A stretch of 64,000 bases of DNA from Castanea sativa (lineage: Eukaryota; Streptophyta; Magnoliopsida; Fagales; Fagaceae), in NCBI RefSeq assembly GCF_040712315.1, contig NC_134015.1:55343464-55407463 (forward strand), in the 5' to 3' direction. Within the stretch, counting starts at the first letter, position 1. Every line of letters starts with the position of its first letter. Both the position numbers and the translations under genes were made by a program. The notes beneath the pieces are model-generated. The model did not search any database and was not told the DNA's origin. It saw only the letters and a list, made by a program, of their open reading frames with translations. This document shows positions 23,850-33,829 of the stretch, piece by piece.

Positions 23850-24193
23850 TGGTGCGGACACGAGATATAGGCCCCCAATTATACACACATATGGGAGGAA
23901 GAACAAAAAGAAGACGGCCCAACGTGGCCTTATGGATGGAGCCTATTAGTTATTGGGCTTGAGATTAAGCAAGCCCGAACATTTAATAATTAGGGTTTTG
24001 TGTTGTTAGGGTTTTATGTTGTAGTTATTTAAACACTTTTTTGATTATTGTAACACAGCTTTTTGGAGAATTATAAAAAAAATGTTTGCTTTCTTTTTAC
24101 ACTGGTGCCGACTCCAGTCCCTTAAGTGCTGACTCCTAGGGTTTGTCCTACCATTTTTCTGCCCTATTATTATTTTGTGGTTGTCCTACGTCA
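23850..24193 (+). repeat. 3' LTR of the gypsy element
   Basis: 344 bp, nearly identical to the 5' LTR (see that entry), preceded by the G-rich tract GGGGGGAG. It is followed directly by GTTAT and the rest of PHO1 A exon 4. Confidence 0.93.
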
Positions 24194-26244
24194 GTTATCC
24201 ACCATTTTCATGTAAGATTTTGATGCATTCCTCGAAGTGATCTGCAATGTTAAGCTCAAAACGCATGAACCAAAATCAATGTGCAAACCTTGGGAATAAG
24301 AGCAGTGTCTATTTGCTAGCAGTTTTTTTTTTAGTATCTAAACATATTTTTTTATGTACAGTTTTTTCTAAATACAACTATACTTGAACCAACTTTTCAA
24401 CAATAAGCAAATCAACAAACTTCTCATTCTCATCCAAATGCACGCTACATACAAATTTTTTTTTTTTTGGAGGGGAAATACCTTATCATATTTCTTCATG
24501 ATCTTTGAAAATGCCAGAATATTCAAGAAGCTGTATCATTCAAAGCAAAATCATTTACTGCATTCATTTGAAAGAAAGACAAGCAAATCAATCCAACCAA
24601 ATTAAATAATAAACTACCATATAGTACCTATAGTTCTTTAGAAGCCTAAGCTTTTGATAAAATTCAACAAAAGCTCGCTTAAGTTGATCTTCAACTTTCC
24701 TCAAATTTTTCCTGGTAAAATTCAGCTCGGTCTGCGGAGGGTGTTTGAGTAAGCCCTTAATGGTTGAACGATGAATCTCTTGAGTGTTGTTCATTTTCAC
24801 ATGACTAAGTATTTCAAGAGGAGCTGGTCTAGTTCCCTTCATGTTCTTTAGCCTCTGTTCATGAACCATTTGGTTGACAATTTCATTCTCTTTGTCATCT
24901 TTGTCATCACTTGATTCATCTGATGATGGTCCATTGCTACTCGGACCCTCTTCAATCACATCTATGGACATGGGAACTCTTCCTGATCATGGAGCATTTG
25001 ATTTAGATATTGCAGAGTTCTACTAATTGATATCATTTTACAAACGCATTGATATTTCTGGACTTGTTATGAATATGAAACTAGTGAAGCATGGTCATAA
25101 CAAGCCACTATTTTAGTAAAATAAGTTCACACGCGTTGCATATCTAACCAAAAACGCTGTCCCAAAGTCATATTACAGTTGCTACAGCTTCTATTACATA
25201 AACCATATAAATTAACTTTACTAATATACTTCTTTTTATAATTCGATAATTACAATAATGAGAAAGAGAGATTCAAACCCATTCTCCTCATAAAGAAAAG
25301 TGCCAAGAAGCTACAAGGCTCTTGGTGATGCATCATTTTTTTAATACAAAAAATAAATAAAAGAAATTTATTTTTGTTATTGATCTGGGCACCAATGAAT
25401 TGCTAGTTTAATTTGTATGCTTTTTACAGTAATATCGGTAATAATTTTAGGATTTTTCAACAAGTGCAACACTAGCAGTTAACAACAGTATGAAAAGGCT
25501 TCCAAAAAAAAAAATTATGAATATAAAGCTTCAAAAACTTACTACTTGCTCTGGCTCCTTTTGGTGTAGAAGCAGCCAATGCAGCCGCTGAAGCAGCAAC
25601 ATCAGAAGCAAGACGAGTCATCTCCACAGACCTATCAAACCACCCTTGAGGATTCTCCACTTTGATCCTAAAAGCAATCAAAGCATCCATTGTTTGTTCA
25701 ACATAGCTGCTTCCTTCATCACCTCCTCCACTTTAGCCTTGTAAAACTTGTTCACTTTATTGAATTCATCGTCAAGTCTCCTAAAGTAAACCAATTCATA
25801 TTCACCACCTTCATCGGAGGACATGCGAAACGTAGTTTGTTAACTTTGTGAGCCACCATGGTTCACAGAATTGACAAGAATGGCTTGGCTTTCAATGTCA
25901 TCAGAAGCTGATGATGGGCTTGTGGGGTGGTTGTATCTTTGTGTAAAGCCACTAAAAGCTCTATAAAGTGTGAGCTTTCATTTAAGGCCAGCTGGGGTTG
26001 CTGGTGGCTTGGTTCTTTGCTTGAAGCGTTGAATTTCTTTCAAAAGAGATTTAAGTTGATTGTAATCCATGTATGTTGTTTGCCATTCAGGCACCATTTG
26101 TGCTGTGAATTCCTTCCCAAATTTCATGGTTTTTTTTAGCCTTTTATTGCAGCACCAAATTTAGCAATAGTGAGCTATAGTTTTCTTTAGGGAGTGTAAG
26201 AGAACACCTTTGATGTAAGTACAATCTCTCTCTCTCTGTGTATC

Positions 26245-26257
26245 TATTTATATACAC
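26245..26257 (-). promoter_or_regulatory. TATA-like element of PHO1 A
   Basis: On the - strand this reads GTGTATATAAATA, 118 bp upstream of the ATG. The same 13-mer is kept at the corresponding place in B and C, followed by a (GA)n tract. Conservation and position support a core promoter; function is inferred. Confidence 0.6.
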
Positions 26258-26478
26258 ACACATGTTGAGGACAATCCTTGTAGGCTGTATCTTATGTTTC
26301 TTCGTGGAAAATTCATGCGGGAAAATTCCTATTGAATAGCGAGCAGACATGCGTTGGCTAAGGTTATATCTACGTCAGAGAGATTACATGTATCTGTGGC
26401 CACGAAAAGTTTCATGAGCTGTTATACTCACGACTCATACAAAAATTTCTCCACCACGCACTTTGAGGTTTGAACAAT

Positions 26479-26640
26479 GGAAAATACGGCGAAAGGCCGA
26501 TAGGCCAAGGTCTCTTATCACCTTTTTCTTTTCTTTTTCTTTTGTTTTGAATAGAGAATACGGCCAAAGACCGAAAGGTCAAGGTCTCTTATCACCTTTT
26601 TCTTATTTTCTTTTTCTTTTTCTTTTGTTTTGAATTTTAT
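26479..26640. repeat. Tandem duplication of an ~80-bp unit
   Basis: Two adjacent units each contain ATACGGC, CAAGGTCTCTTATCACC, a TTTTTCTTTTTCTTTTG-like tract and TTTTGAAT. Non-coding and upstream of PHO1 A. Confidence 0.7.
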
Positions 26641-26727
26641 TTTAATTTTGAATTTTTTTCCCCAGGATCTTGCATAAAGGTTAGGCCCCACACATAATCT
26701 ATTACATATAATATCTTTTATGTGGAA

Positions 26728-26838
26728 AATTCTTAGGTACTCCCGGAGTATAGTGAAATGGCTTCCTCACATTCATGCCTCATGAATTTAATGCATAAAT
26801 GTGAGAGAGGAACTCCGTACTCAGTACCTAAGAATTAC
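26728..26838. mobile_element. Small MITE-like inverted repeat (~110 bp)
   Basis: The left end AATTCTTAGGTACTC is matched by the right end GAGTACCTAAGAATT-like sequence (GTACTCAGTACCTAAGAATT). A short non-coding centre separates them. No clear target duplication was found, so the superfamily is open. Confidence 0.5.
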
Positions 26839-26839
26839 T

Positions 26840-27430
26840 CCTTTTATGTGGCAAGTTATTAAAAAAATCTTAACAAACAGTGTTAAATTTTTAATGGTAA
26901 ACTCAGATGAGAACCGATAACGACTTGCCACTTAGTTTTTATTATGAAATTATTATAAAACTATCGTAGTCATAGCACTGTTTATAAGAATAATTGTTTT
27001 GAGTAGATGGGAAGGATGGGTGGTTTTCAAGCCATACACGTTATAATTTCCTAACCAAATAAATCATTGAGAGAGTATACGTAGAATTTACAATCAAGGA
27101 TTGTAAAACAAAATTCTTTAAAGAATCGAGAATGAGAGGTATTAAAGGTTTTAAGGTCATACCAGAGTATAACGAGAGATCAAGCTTTGATAATGTTATA
27201 ATCACTTTAATAATAAAATAAATATGAATAATTAAAATAAAATTTGAAAAATGAGCAATCTTGATTAAAACAAATATTTAAGATACTTTTCAAGCTTATA
27301 TTAAAAATAGTTATTTGTATATTTTTCTAGTTAATACTTAATCGATATTATAGTTTAATTTTTCTTGTATTAATTTACTCTTAAATTTTAGTAAATCTAT
27401 TATCCTTGAATGGTCAAAATTTCTTGATTC
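26840..27430. other. Intergenic, nothing recognised
   Basis: AT-rich DNA upstream of pseudogene A. No open frame above background, no RNA gene, no clear repeat. Confidence 0.4.
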
Positions 27431-28890
27431 ACATTTTGTCTCCTAAGTCAAATTCCTGGTTCCGTCTCATATGGTGTCTCATGCTTTCCATGAGTGTGGT
27501 CTTATTCATAATTATTAGTGGGTAAGATCAATAAATTTGCTTGATGTGGATTTTTTTTAACACTTACCTGTTCAATTACTGGATGCATTCATTGTGATTT
27601 GTCAGACAGGTTTGTTAAAGCAACTTGGTTGAATATTAGATTTGCACTTAATAGAGATTAGTATTTTAACCATGCCCATATGGATGCCTAATGCTTTCCT
27701 TGTGCTTATCGAATTATGGTTCCTACTGTTTTACCAGGAGGTCAGTGTCCCTTGTATTGTTACAATTCTATTTGCTTGTAATTGTGCTTGTGAGGTTAGC
27801 TTATAGCAAAATTTAGTTACAGTATCTTAAGTGCAGTACATTAAGTTTCTCAATTAAATTTAAATATATTGTTATATTGAATTTAATTGTCTTTTAAAAA
27901 ATTACATTGTTTGTGTCTTATTGGTCAATATAATCATAGGTTTAAATTTTAATTGGATTATTATCTCTTAATATGCTGTACCTAACTAGTACCTCTCTTG
28001 ACGCTATAAGTTAAAACTCTTAAAAAAAAAAAAAAAATTTCCTCCAATAAATAAACAAGCTGTTTTTTCACCCTAATAAATGAAAACAGCTTTTTATTTA
28101 CGAAGCCAACATATAAATGTTCTCTCCCCTCTTCTTCTCCACTTGTGACTTTTTGTTTGTCAAAACAAGCAAAGCAACAATTAACAAGCAATAAAAGAAC
28201 TTAAATTGCACCATGCTCGTACAGTGTCAGAAAATATAAGAACATGACTACGAATCTTTGTACCCGTTTTCACTTTAAAGTTCCCATCATCTGCAAGTCA
28301 TGATAAAATTAAACACTTTAATTTTCCTTTATTGGTGAGTGTAAAAATTAAAATAAATAAAAAATTTCCAAAGCCCTTAATGTATTTATAAACACAAAAT
28401 TTCATAATGGGAAAATAAGATTTGTACATGCTATTTTCAATGTTGTGGACTGGATGTTAGGACAAGTGTGAGCTTAAACTCCTCCTTAATAAATGAGGAT
28501 GAATATGTGAAATTTTAAAAATTTTAAATAATAAGCAGAGCAAAGAATCGAACTCAAAACCTTTTTATTTTTTTTATACTATGATAAATTATATTTAATT
28601 ACCTAATTATAATTTTAACAAAACCACAATATAAGATTTTTTTTTTTTTCCATTACTCATGTGTTTGAGAATAGATTATCTGTATAGTGTTTATCAAAAT
28701 ATTTAATTTTTAGTAAACTTTATATTAAATGTGCGATACAAGGCTAAAAGCTGGCTTATTTTAACATATGTTTTTTTAAAAAATAAAAATTAGAATATCT
28801 GAAAAAAAGAGCCAAAAAGCAAAAATCAAATAAGCCCAAGCAAGAGTCAAACACAGTCTACTTCAACGAAAATGTTGTCCGCTAATGTCC
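27430..28890. repeat. Intergenic block paralogous to 9690-14300 (copy 2 of 2)
   Basis: Shorter, older-looking copy of the block downstream of the GCK gene, in the same order and orientation. It lacks the MITE at 12910-13327, keeping one GAATCTTTG at 28252, and also lacks the ~550-bp insert near 12085-12670. It lies between PHO1 A and PHO1 B, as its sister lies between the GCK gene and PHO1 A. This suggests the block was duplicated with the transporter gene. Confidence 0.65.
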
Positions 28891-29095
28891 AGTTGCAGTT
28901 TTAGTGACGAAGCTTTTCTTTTACATACGTTAGTCAATTCCCTCCTATCATTTTACTTGACTAGGTCCACGGTTTGTCTGCTAGTGAGTGTTGTCCAAGT
29001 CTGGTACTCGTTACTTACCCACCTTTTTTTGTACGGCATTTAATCGAGTTGGGTTGAGTTTGTTTTCAATAGCCAGTTTCAATGGAGTTTAAATA

Positions 29096-29294
29096 TTCTG
29101 TCCCATTTTTTCTGCTTCATTCTATACTTCATTAATAAAAATTTGCCACGTGTTCACCTAAGTAATTAAATATTATCATTATTGACTTATTAATGCTACC
29201 GTTATTAATTAATAGTAGTATTTAATTACTTAGGTGAACACGTGGCAAATTTTTATTGGTGAAGTATAGAGTGGAGCAGAAAAAGTGAGACAGA
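29096..29294. mobile_element. ~200-bp fold-back element with a G-box/ABRE in each arm
   Basis: Arms of about 78 bp (29096-29173 and about 29218-29294) are near-perfect inverted repeats around a ~45-bp AT-rich loop. Each arm carries GAACACGTGGCAAA (or its complement), a palindromic G-box that includes the ABRE core ACGTGGC. A few mismatches exist near the outer ends. No coding sequence. A MITE or hairpin-forming remnant is likely; the target duplication is not clear. Confidence 0.7.
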
Positions 29295-29595
29295 AGATTT
29301 GGACTCGTTTCAATAGACACGTTGGACTATTCTAATGTATCCAATTGAGTGAATTTCTCCCATCATTTATAAGACATAACAAAACTGGACCCGATTTGAA
29401 AATTCAATCTAAATCTGAAGGAAAAAAAAATACCCAATATGAATTTGAAATTTTTGACTTAAGTGTAAAAATGGGTTCACCTATGACTCAATACATATTT
29501 TTTTTAAATAATTAAAATTCAGCCTTGAAAGATCATTAAATTTATTTATGAAGAAGAAAGTGAACATTTTTATATATAAAAAAAATGGTAAATAA

Positions 29596-29596
29596 T

Positions 29597-29653
<57 letters not shown>

Positions 29654-29710
29654 TAGAGACCTCATGCGGGAGAGAATGAGGTTTTGCTAAGTGACATTCT
29701 CTTTGAAAAG
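29596..29710 (+). mobile_element. Helitron-like 5' terminus
   Basis: Begins TCAATATATATA after an A, followed by an (AT)n run (29599-29649) and GTAGAGACCTCATGCGGGAG. The same head occurs at 33830 and, with TT for TC, at 47638. I could not find its matching CTAG end, so length is unknown and the copy may be truncated. Confidence 0.5.
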
Positions 29711-32284
29711 ATAATTGAATTTTTTTTTTGAAATAAAATACATCATTCTTAATTGATTATACTTATTAGATGCCACATTAGTTATTTACTAAACTCAATA
29801 TATTTTAATTAACAATATATGAGACTAATGGATAAGATAGAAGGATGTTAATCATCAAAAACTATTTTTTTTTTCCTTATTCCTTCATCCAAAGGTTTTC
29901 TTATGTTTATGCCTATGCCTACTCCTCTTCCCTTATAACTAAATGCCTACTCTTCCTAAACCACTACATGCCTTCTCCTATGCCTATGTTGCTAAATTAC
30001 CAATTCTATGTTCTATAATTTGCACAAACTGAAATAGCATTCAGATTATTTAATAACACATGAATCTTCCAAAAAAGTATATGTTTATTCACCTGGGATA
30101 ATAAACAACAATAATGCTCATCTTCCACTTGCTTCATGTCATAATGGTCGTGGTTCAATATGGTAAATTGTTTTTTTTTTTTTTTTTTTAAATTGATACT
30201 AAGATGCTCTTTTACTTACTTATACTTTTCGTTTGCTAATTATTATTCTTATGGGCATTTGGGGCTTGGGCCTTTATAAAGTGATATAGTCATATAATAG
30301 GATGCTCTTTATGCCATTTTTTATTTGCTAATTATGATTTTTATCAAGTTCTGTTAATAGATTAAGATTGTCTGGAATGAGCTTAACTGTTGTTTTCTTG
30401 ATCCTTTTTCCTTTTGGTTTTTCAAGTTAGTATAGGTGTTAAGTCGATGCTTCAATTTCATTATACACAATTTGATTCTATTGTGTTTGTTGGTTGATCT
30501 CATACATTCAAAAGAGTAACTTTCGTAAAGATATATTAAAATTGAGGTTGTTATGTGCTTCATTTTCATTTTAGGTTTAAAAAAATTTAGCCATCATGAA
30601 CAATTTGATGATTGCAAAAAAATACATGTTTGAGGAGAAACCACACAAACATATATCTACTATAAATCAATTAAGTATGCTGACATTTACTTCATTGAGC
30701 TAAAGTTACTAAATGGCTAAAAACAACTTAAAAAAAAACATTTCTTAAAAATATGAAAATGCATGTAGTCTAATCTTTTCACATTGTAACTAATACTTTT
30801 AATTTGTAGTTTTGAAATTTTTGTGCTCAAGATCGATTTTGGCAAGAAGAACCATCAAGGGCAGCTTGGTAGTGTCATATCTTGAGATATGTAAGTTTTT
30901 TTATTAGAGAGAATTTATTCAACAAGTGCTTATATTATTGAAAGTTTGCAACATACTCTAATAGATTAAAAATATAATTAGTGTAATTAGTTAAATTAGT
31001 ATCTATTGATTTGTCGTTATATCAATGTGAGAATGCATTAAGCCATATTCAAAAATGTTTTTATTCATTTTTATTTTTTACTATTGATTTGAATTATGAT
31101 ATTAGCTTACTCATGTTTAGTTTTTTTCGACAAAAATTGATACACATGCAATCAAGAGTATAACAAAAATTATGCTCTTCCCATTGAATTCCAAACAATG
31201 GGCTGATATTTTATATTAGCCAATCAACTTAAATCTTTAATATGCCTTTATTACTTTAAATGCTTTAGATAGCGTCAATGATAACTTTTCTATTTGATAG
31301 GCCAAGAATGTATTGATCCCTTGTGATAAATTAACCAATTAATTAGTCAAGTCAATTAATTAGTTTAATTAACATGCAATACACGTGGTAGCACAAACAA
31401 ATCACCAACTAAGTTAATATGCAGCAGAAAATAAAGTTGATACGGTGATTTGTTTACGAATGAGGAAAACCTCGAAGGCAACAACCCCACCGGGTTTTAA
31501 AGTCATCACTCTCGAGAATCCACTATTATCACAACTTCCATCGCAACTGCTTTAGCTCAAGGAAAACAATATATAGCTCTATATTTTTTTTATAGAAATA
31601 ATTACAATATACTACTAACCCTGCAACTTGAACCTTTTTTCCCTAACTCCCGCAATTTGAACATTTTCTCCCTTAAACCCCAGACACTTTGTGTATGGGG
31701 AGGTGCCAATTCAGCTACAGGGCTCTTGACATATATATATATATATATATATATCTCATTTAATAAATATAAAAGTTCTTTTAAAAAAAATTAATATGTT
31801 TATCATAATTAAGGGAAATCCTAATGGGTACTTCTGTTGAGCATATGTGAAGAAGGCATATACATACCACAAATGGTAATGAAGAAAGAAAAAGTTATTA
31901 ATCCCTTTTAATATGGTTAATTGTTTTGTCTCAATCAGTCGCCCAAACAACATACCGCTTATTCATACCACAACCACAAATGACAATGCAGCATTAGCTA
32001 TCTGTAATTGCTAATCAGAAAGTATAGATTTCTTTAATAGCTCTATCTTCATTTCTTTTGTCTAATATGTCTTTACTGAATCAAAATTAAACCACAAAAA
32101 TCATATAAAAATCACCAAATTAGAATTTAAAATTATAATTAAATTTTTAAAAGAAATCTAGGCACATTTGCACAAAAATTCCATGTAACTAAGTCACACT
32201 TAGGAATATTGGACCATTTTTCCTTTGTATAAATAGGGGGGGTCCCAATGTGATGAGGGGCTAACAATTTTTTCTTCAAAACAT
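29711..32284. other. AT-rich intergenic, no gene
   Basis: No credible coding region, tRNA or rRNA. A stretch at about 31310-31565 (AATTAATTAG repeats, then ACGGTGATTTGTTTACGAATG and CCCCACCGGGTTTTAAAG) looks like a retrotransposon LTR fragment, but no ends could be defined. (AT)n runs occur at about 31731-31754. Confidence 0.4.
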
Positions 32285-32287
32285 TTA

Positions 32288-32952
32288 GGGTCCGTTTGGT
32301 TGGAGGAGTGAAAAAGTGGGAGGATGGAAAATTGTGGGAGGTTGGAAAAGTGGGAAGATGAAAAATATTTAGTTTTCCCTCTTGTGTGTTCAGTTGGAGG
32401 GGTGGAAAAGTGGGAGGGTGGAAAACTCTTTTGTTCGGTTGGAGAGAAAATGGGAAGGATGGAAAATGTAATTTATATAAATTGACTATTATACCCTTAT
32501 TATATAATATGTAAGAAATAGATTTATTTGTACTCATTACATAATATAAAATTTATCACATCATATATATAAATTTATATTTATATTTTTATTATTATAG
32601 ATCAGGTCACGTTAAAAAAAAAAAAAGAATGTTGAAAAAAACATCCCAGGTCACGTTGAAAAAAAATCCTAGGTCACGTTGAGAAAAAAAAATTAGAAAA
32701 GAGAACGTTGAAAAAAAATAGGTAGGAAGATAAAATTTTTGTAAAAGTGCTACTATAGCACTTTTCTCTCCAGATTTTCCTTCCGATTTGGAAGGAAAAA
32801 AAAAATGTGGGCCTGGAGAGAAAACTTTCTCCCGGGTTTTCTCTCATTCCTATTTTCCTTCCCCAAATGAATAGTGAAAAATAACATTTTCCACCCCATT
32901 TTCCTCTCTCTATTTTCCATCCTCCATATTTTCCACCAAAACGGACGGACCC
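32288..32952. mobile_element. 665-bp PIF/Harbinger-type MITE
   Basis: Ends GGGTCCGTTTGG and CCAAAACGGACGGACCC are inverted repeats. The element is flanked by TTA on both sides (32285-32287 and 32953-32955), the 3-bp target of PIF/Harbinger elements. The arms are rich in GTGGGAGGATGGAAAA-type repeats and their complements, suggesting a long imperfect hairpin. No transposase is encoded. Confidence 0.8.
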
Positions 32953-32955
32953 TTA

Positions 32956-33829
32956 TTGTAGGAATACAACAGTTTTCCATTGTAGACTTTTTACGATTAA
33001 AGAACATGACTTGCCAACTAATCAAACTAGAGTTTTTAGTACCTACAACAATTTCACAACATCAAGAACAAACCCCAGTGTATACAATGTCAAATTTTAT
33101 GGTCTCTTGTTACATCAAACGAGTGTTTAATTTTTCTCGCAAAGTATTGAATAGTAAACTTCTGGGCCATAGTCTTAATTACAACTCTCAATCATGTTGG
33201 ACTTGGATGACACCTATCAACAACGTATCATTATGAGATGCAGAAAAATATATATATATATTTGGTGTGTACACAACGTTTAGTGTGGATGGGAAGAAAT
33301 TCCATCCTATTCCAATTGGTTAGGTTGGTAAGGGACCTGTTCCAATTTAATGATCCTGAAATTTTGTATACAAGTAATAATCAAGGAAACTTCCATCTAT
33401 AATAAGTTGGACTTTTGGCAAGAGAGAAAATTGATGTCTAGACAAATCAAGCTAAGGCCGACCAAAATGGACCATATTCTTAATTTCTTATCTCTATTTG
33501 TTCCATGTACAAGACTTATAGTCAATGCTTGGCGTATAAAAATTGAACATCTTATCTAAAGTTCATCTTTTGAAAGCTTAAGAAAAAATTCATTTAAACC
33601 AACACAATATATAAATTATAAAGGAATCAAAGAAAAAATGTCAAAAATAATGAAATATTAATCTATGCTTAAATTCTTATAAGGATGAACACAATAGCAA
33701 TATCCTTTTAAAAAAAAAAAAATAAAGATAAAAAAATCTATACTTATTTTGTACGTATGATAAAGTCCTATCACAAAGTTTTTTGAGACTCATGTTGATT
33801 AGTGATTAGAAATTATAAAGGAATAATCA
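32956..33829. other. Intergenic, nothing recognised
   Basis: AT-rich spacer with short chance frames only. Confidence 0.4.

Larger units (their letters stand above)
17497..24193 (+). mobile_element. Ty3/gypsy LTR retrotransposon, chromovirus-like, inserted in PHO1 A exon 4
   Basis: Complete element with LTRs 17497-17842 and 23850-24193 (TG...CA), a primer-binding site complementary to initiator tRNA-Met at 17847, and a G-rich polypurine tract at about 23841-23849. The 5-bp target duplication GTTAT lies at 17492-17496 and 24194-24198, and copy B has the single GTTAT in the same exon. Domain order protease, RT, RNase H, integrase identifies Ty3/gypsy; a chromodomain-like C-terminus suggests a chromovirus. 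The element is antisense to the host gene. Internal reading frames are broken at many points, so this copy is non-autonomous. Confidence 0.95.
14636..26127 (-). pseudogene. PHO1-like: PHO1-family copy A, disrupted by a gypsy retrotransposon
   Basis: All 13 exons of the PHO1 plan are still recognisable on the - strand: 26127-25543, 24982-24628, 24530-24482, 24241-24194 continuing at 17496-17468 across the insertion, 17313-17184, 17080-16960, 16701-16443, 16359-16255, 16154-16110, 15919-15770, 15476-15198, 14959-14822, 14735-14636. Lesions seen: TGA at 25978-25980 (CGA in B and C), TAA at 25840-25842, loss of one T near 25690, the 6.7-kb insertion in exon 4, TAG for Trp at 15785-15787, TGA at 15264-15266, TGA at 14939-14941, and one extra base near 14890. 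The SPX start [16 protein letters not shown] and the ending [16 protein letters not shown] remain. The gene cannot give a full PHO1 protein. Its intact TATA-like motif means some transcription is possible. Confidence 0.93.

Noticed and set aside
29599..29649. (AT)n arrays here and at 48787, 62314 and 62456 considered as origins or matrix attachment sites
   Set aside because: Plain microsatellites; nothing beyond base composition supports a function.
31310..31565. Possible LTR fragment (ACGGTGATTTGTTTACG, CCCCACCGGG)
   Set aside because: Looks familiar as retrotransposon sequence, but no TG/CA ends, target duplication or second copy in the window, so not listed as an element.
32139..33025. 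Frames on - strand rich in Phe/Pro/Lys
   Set aside because: They coincide with the arms of the Harbinger-type MITE and reflect its purine-rich repeats.
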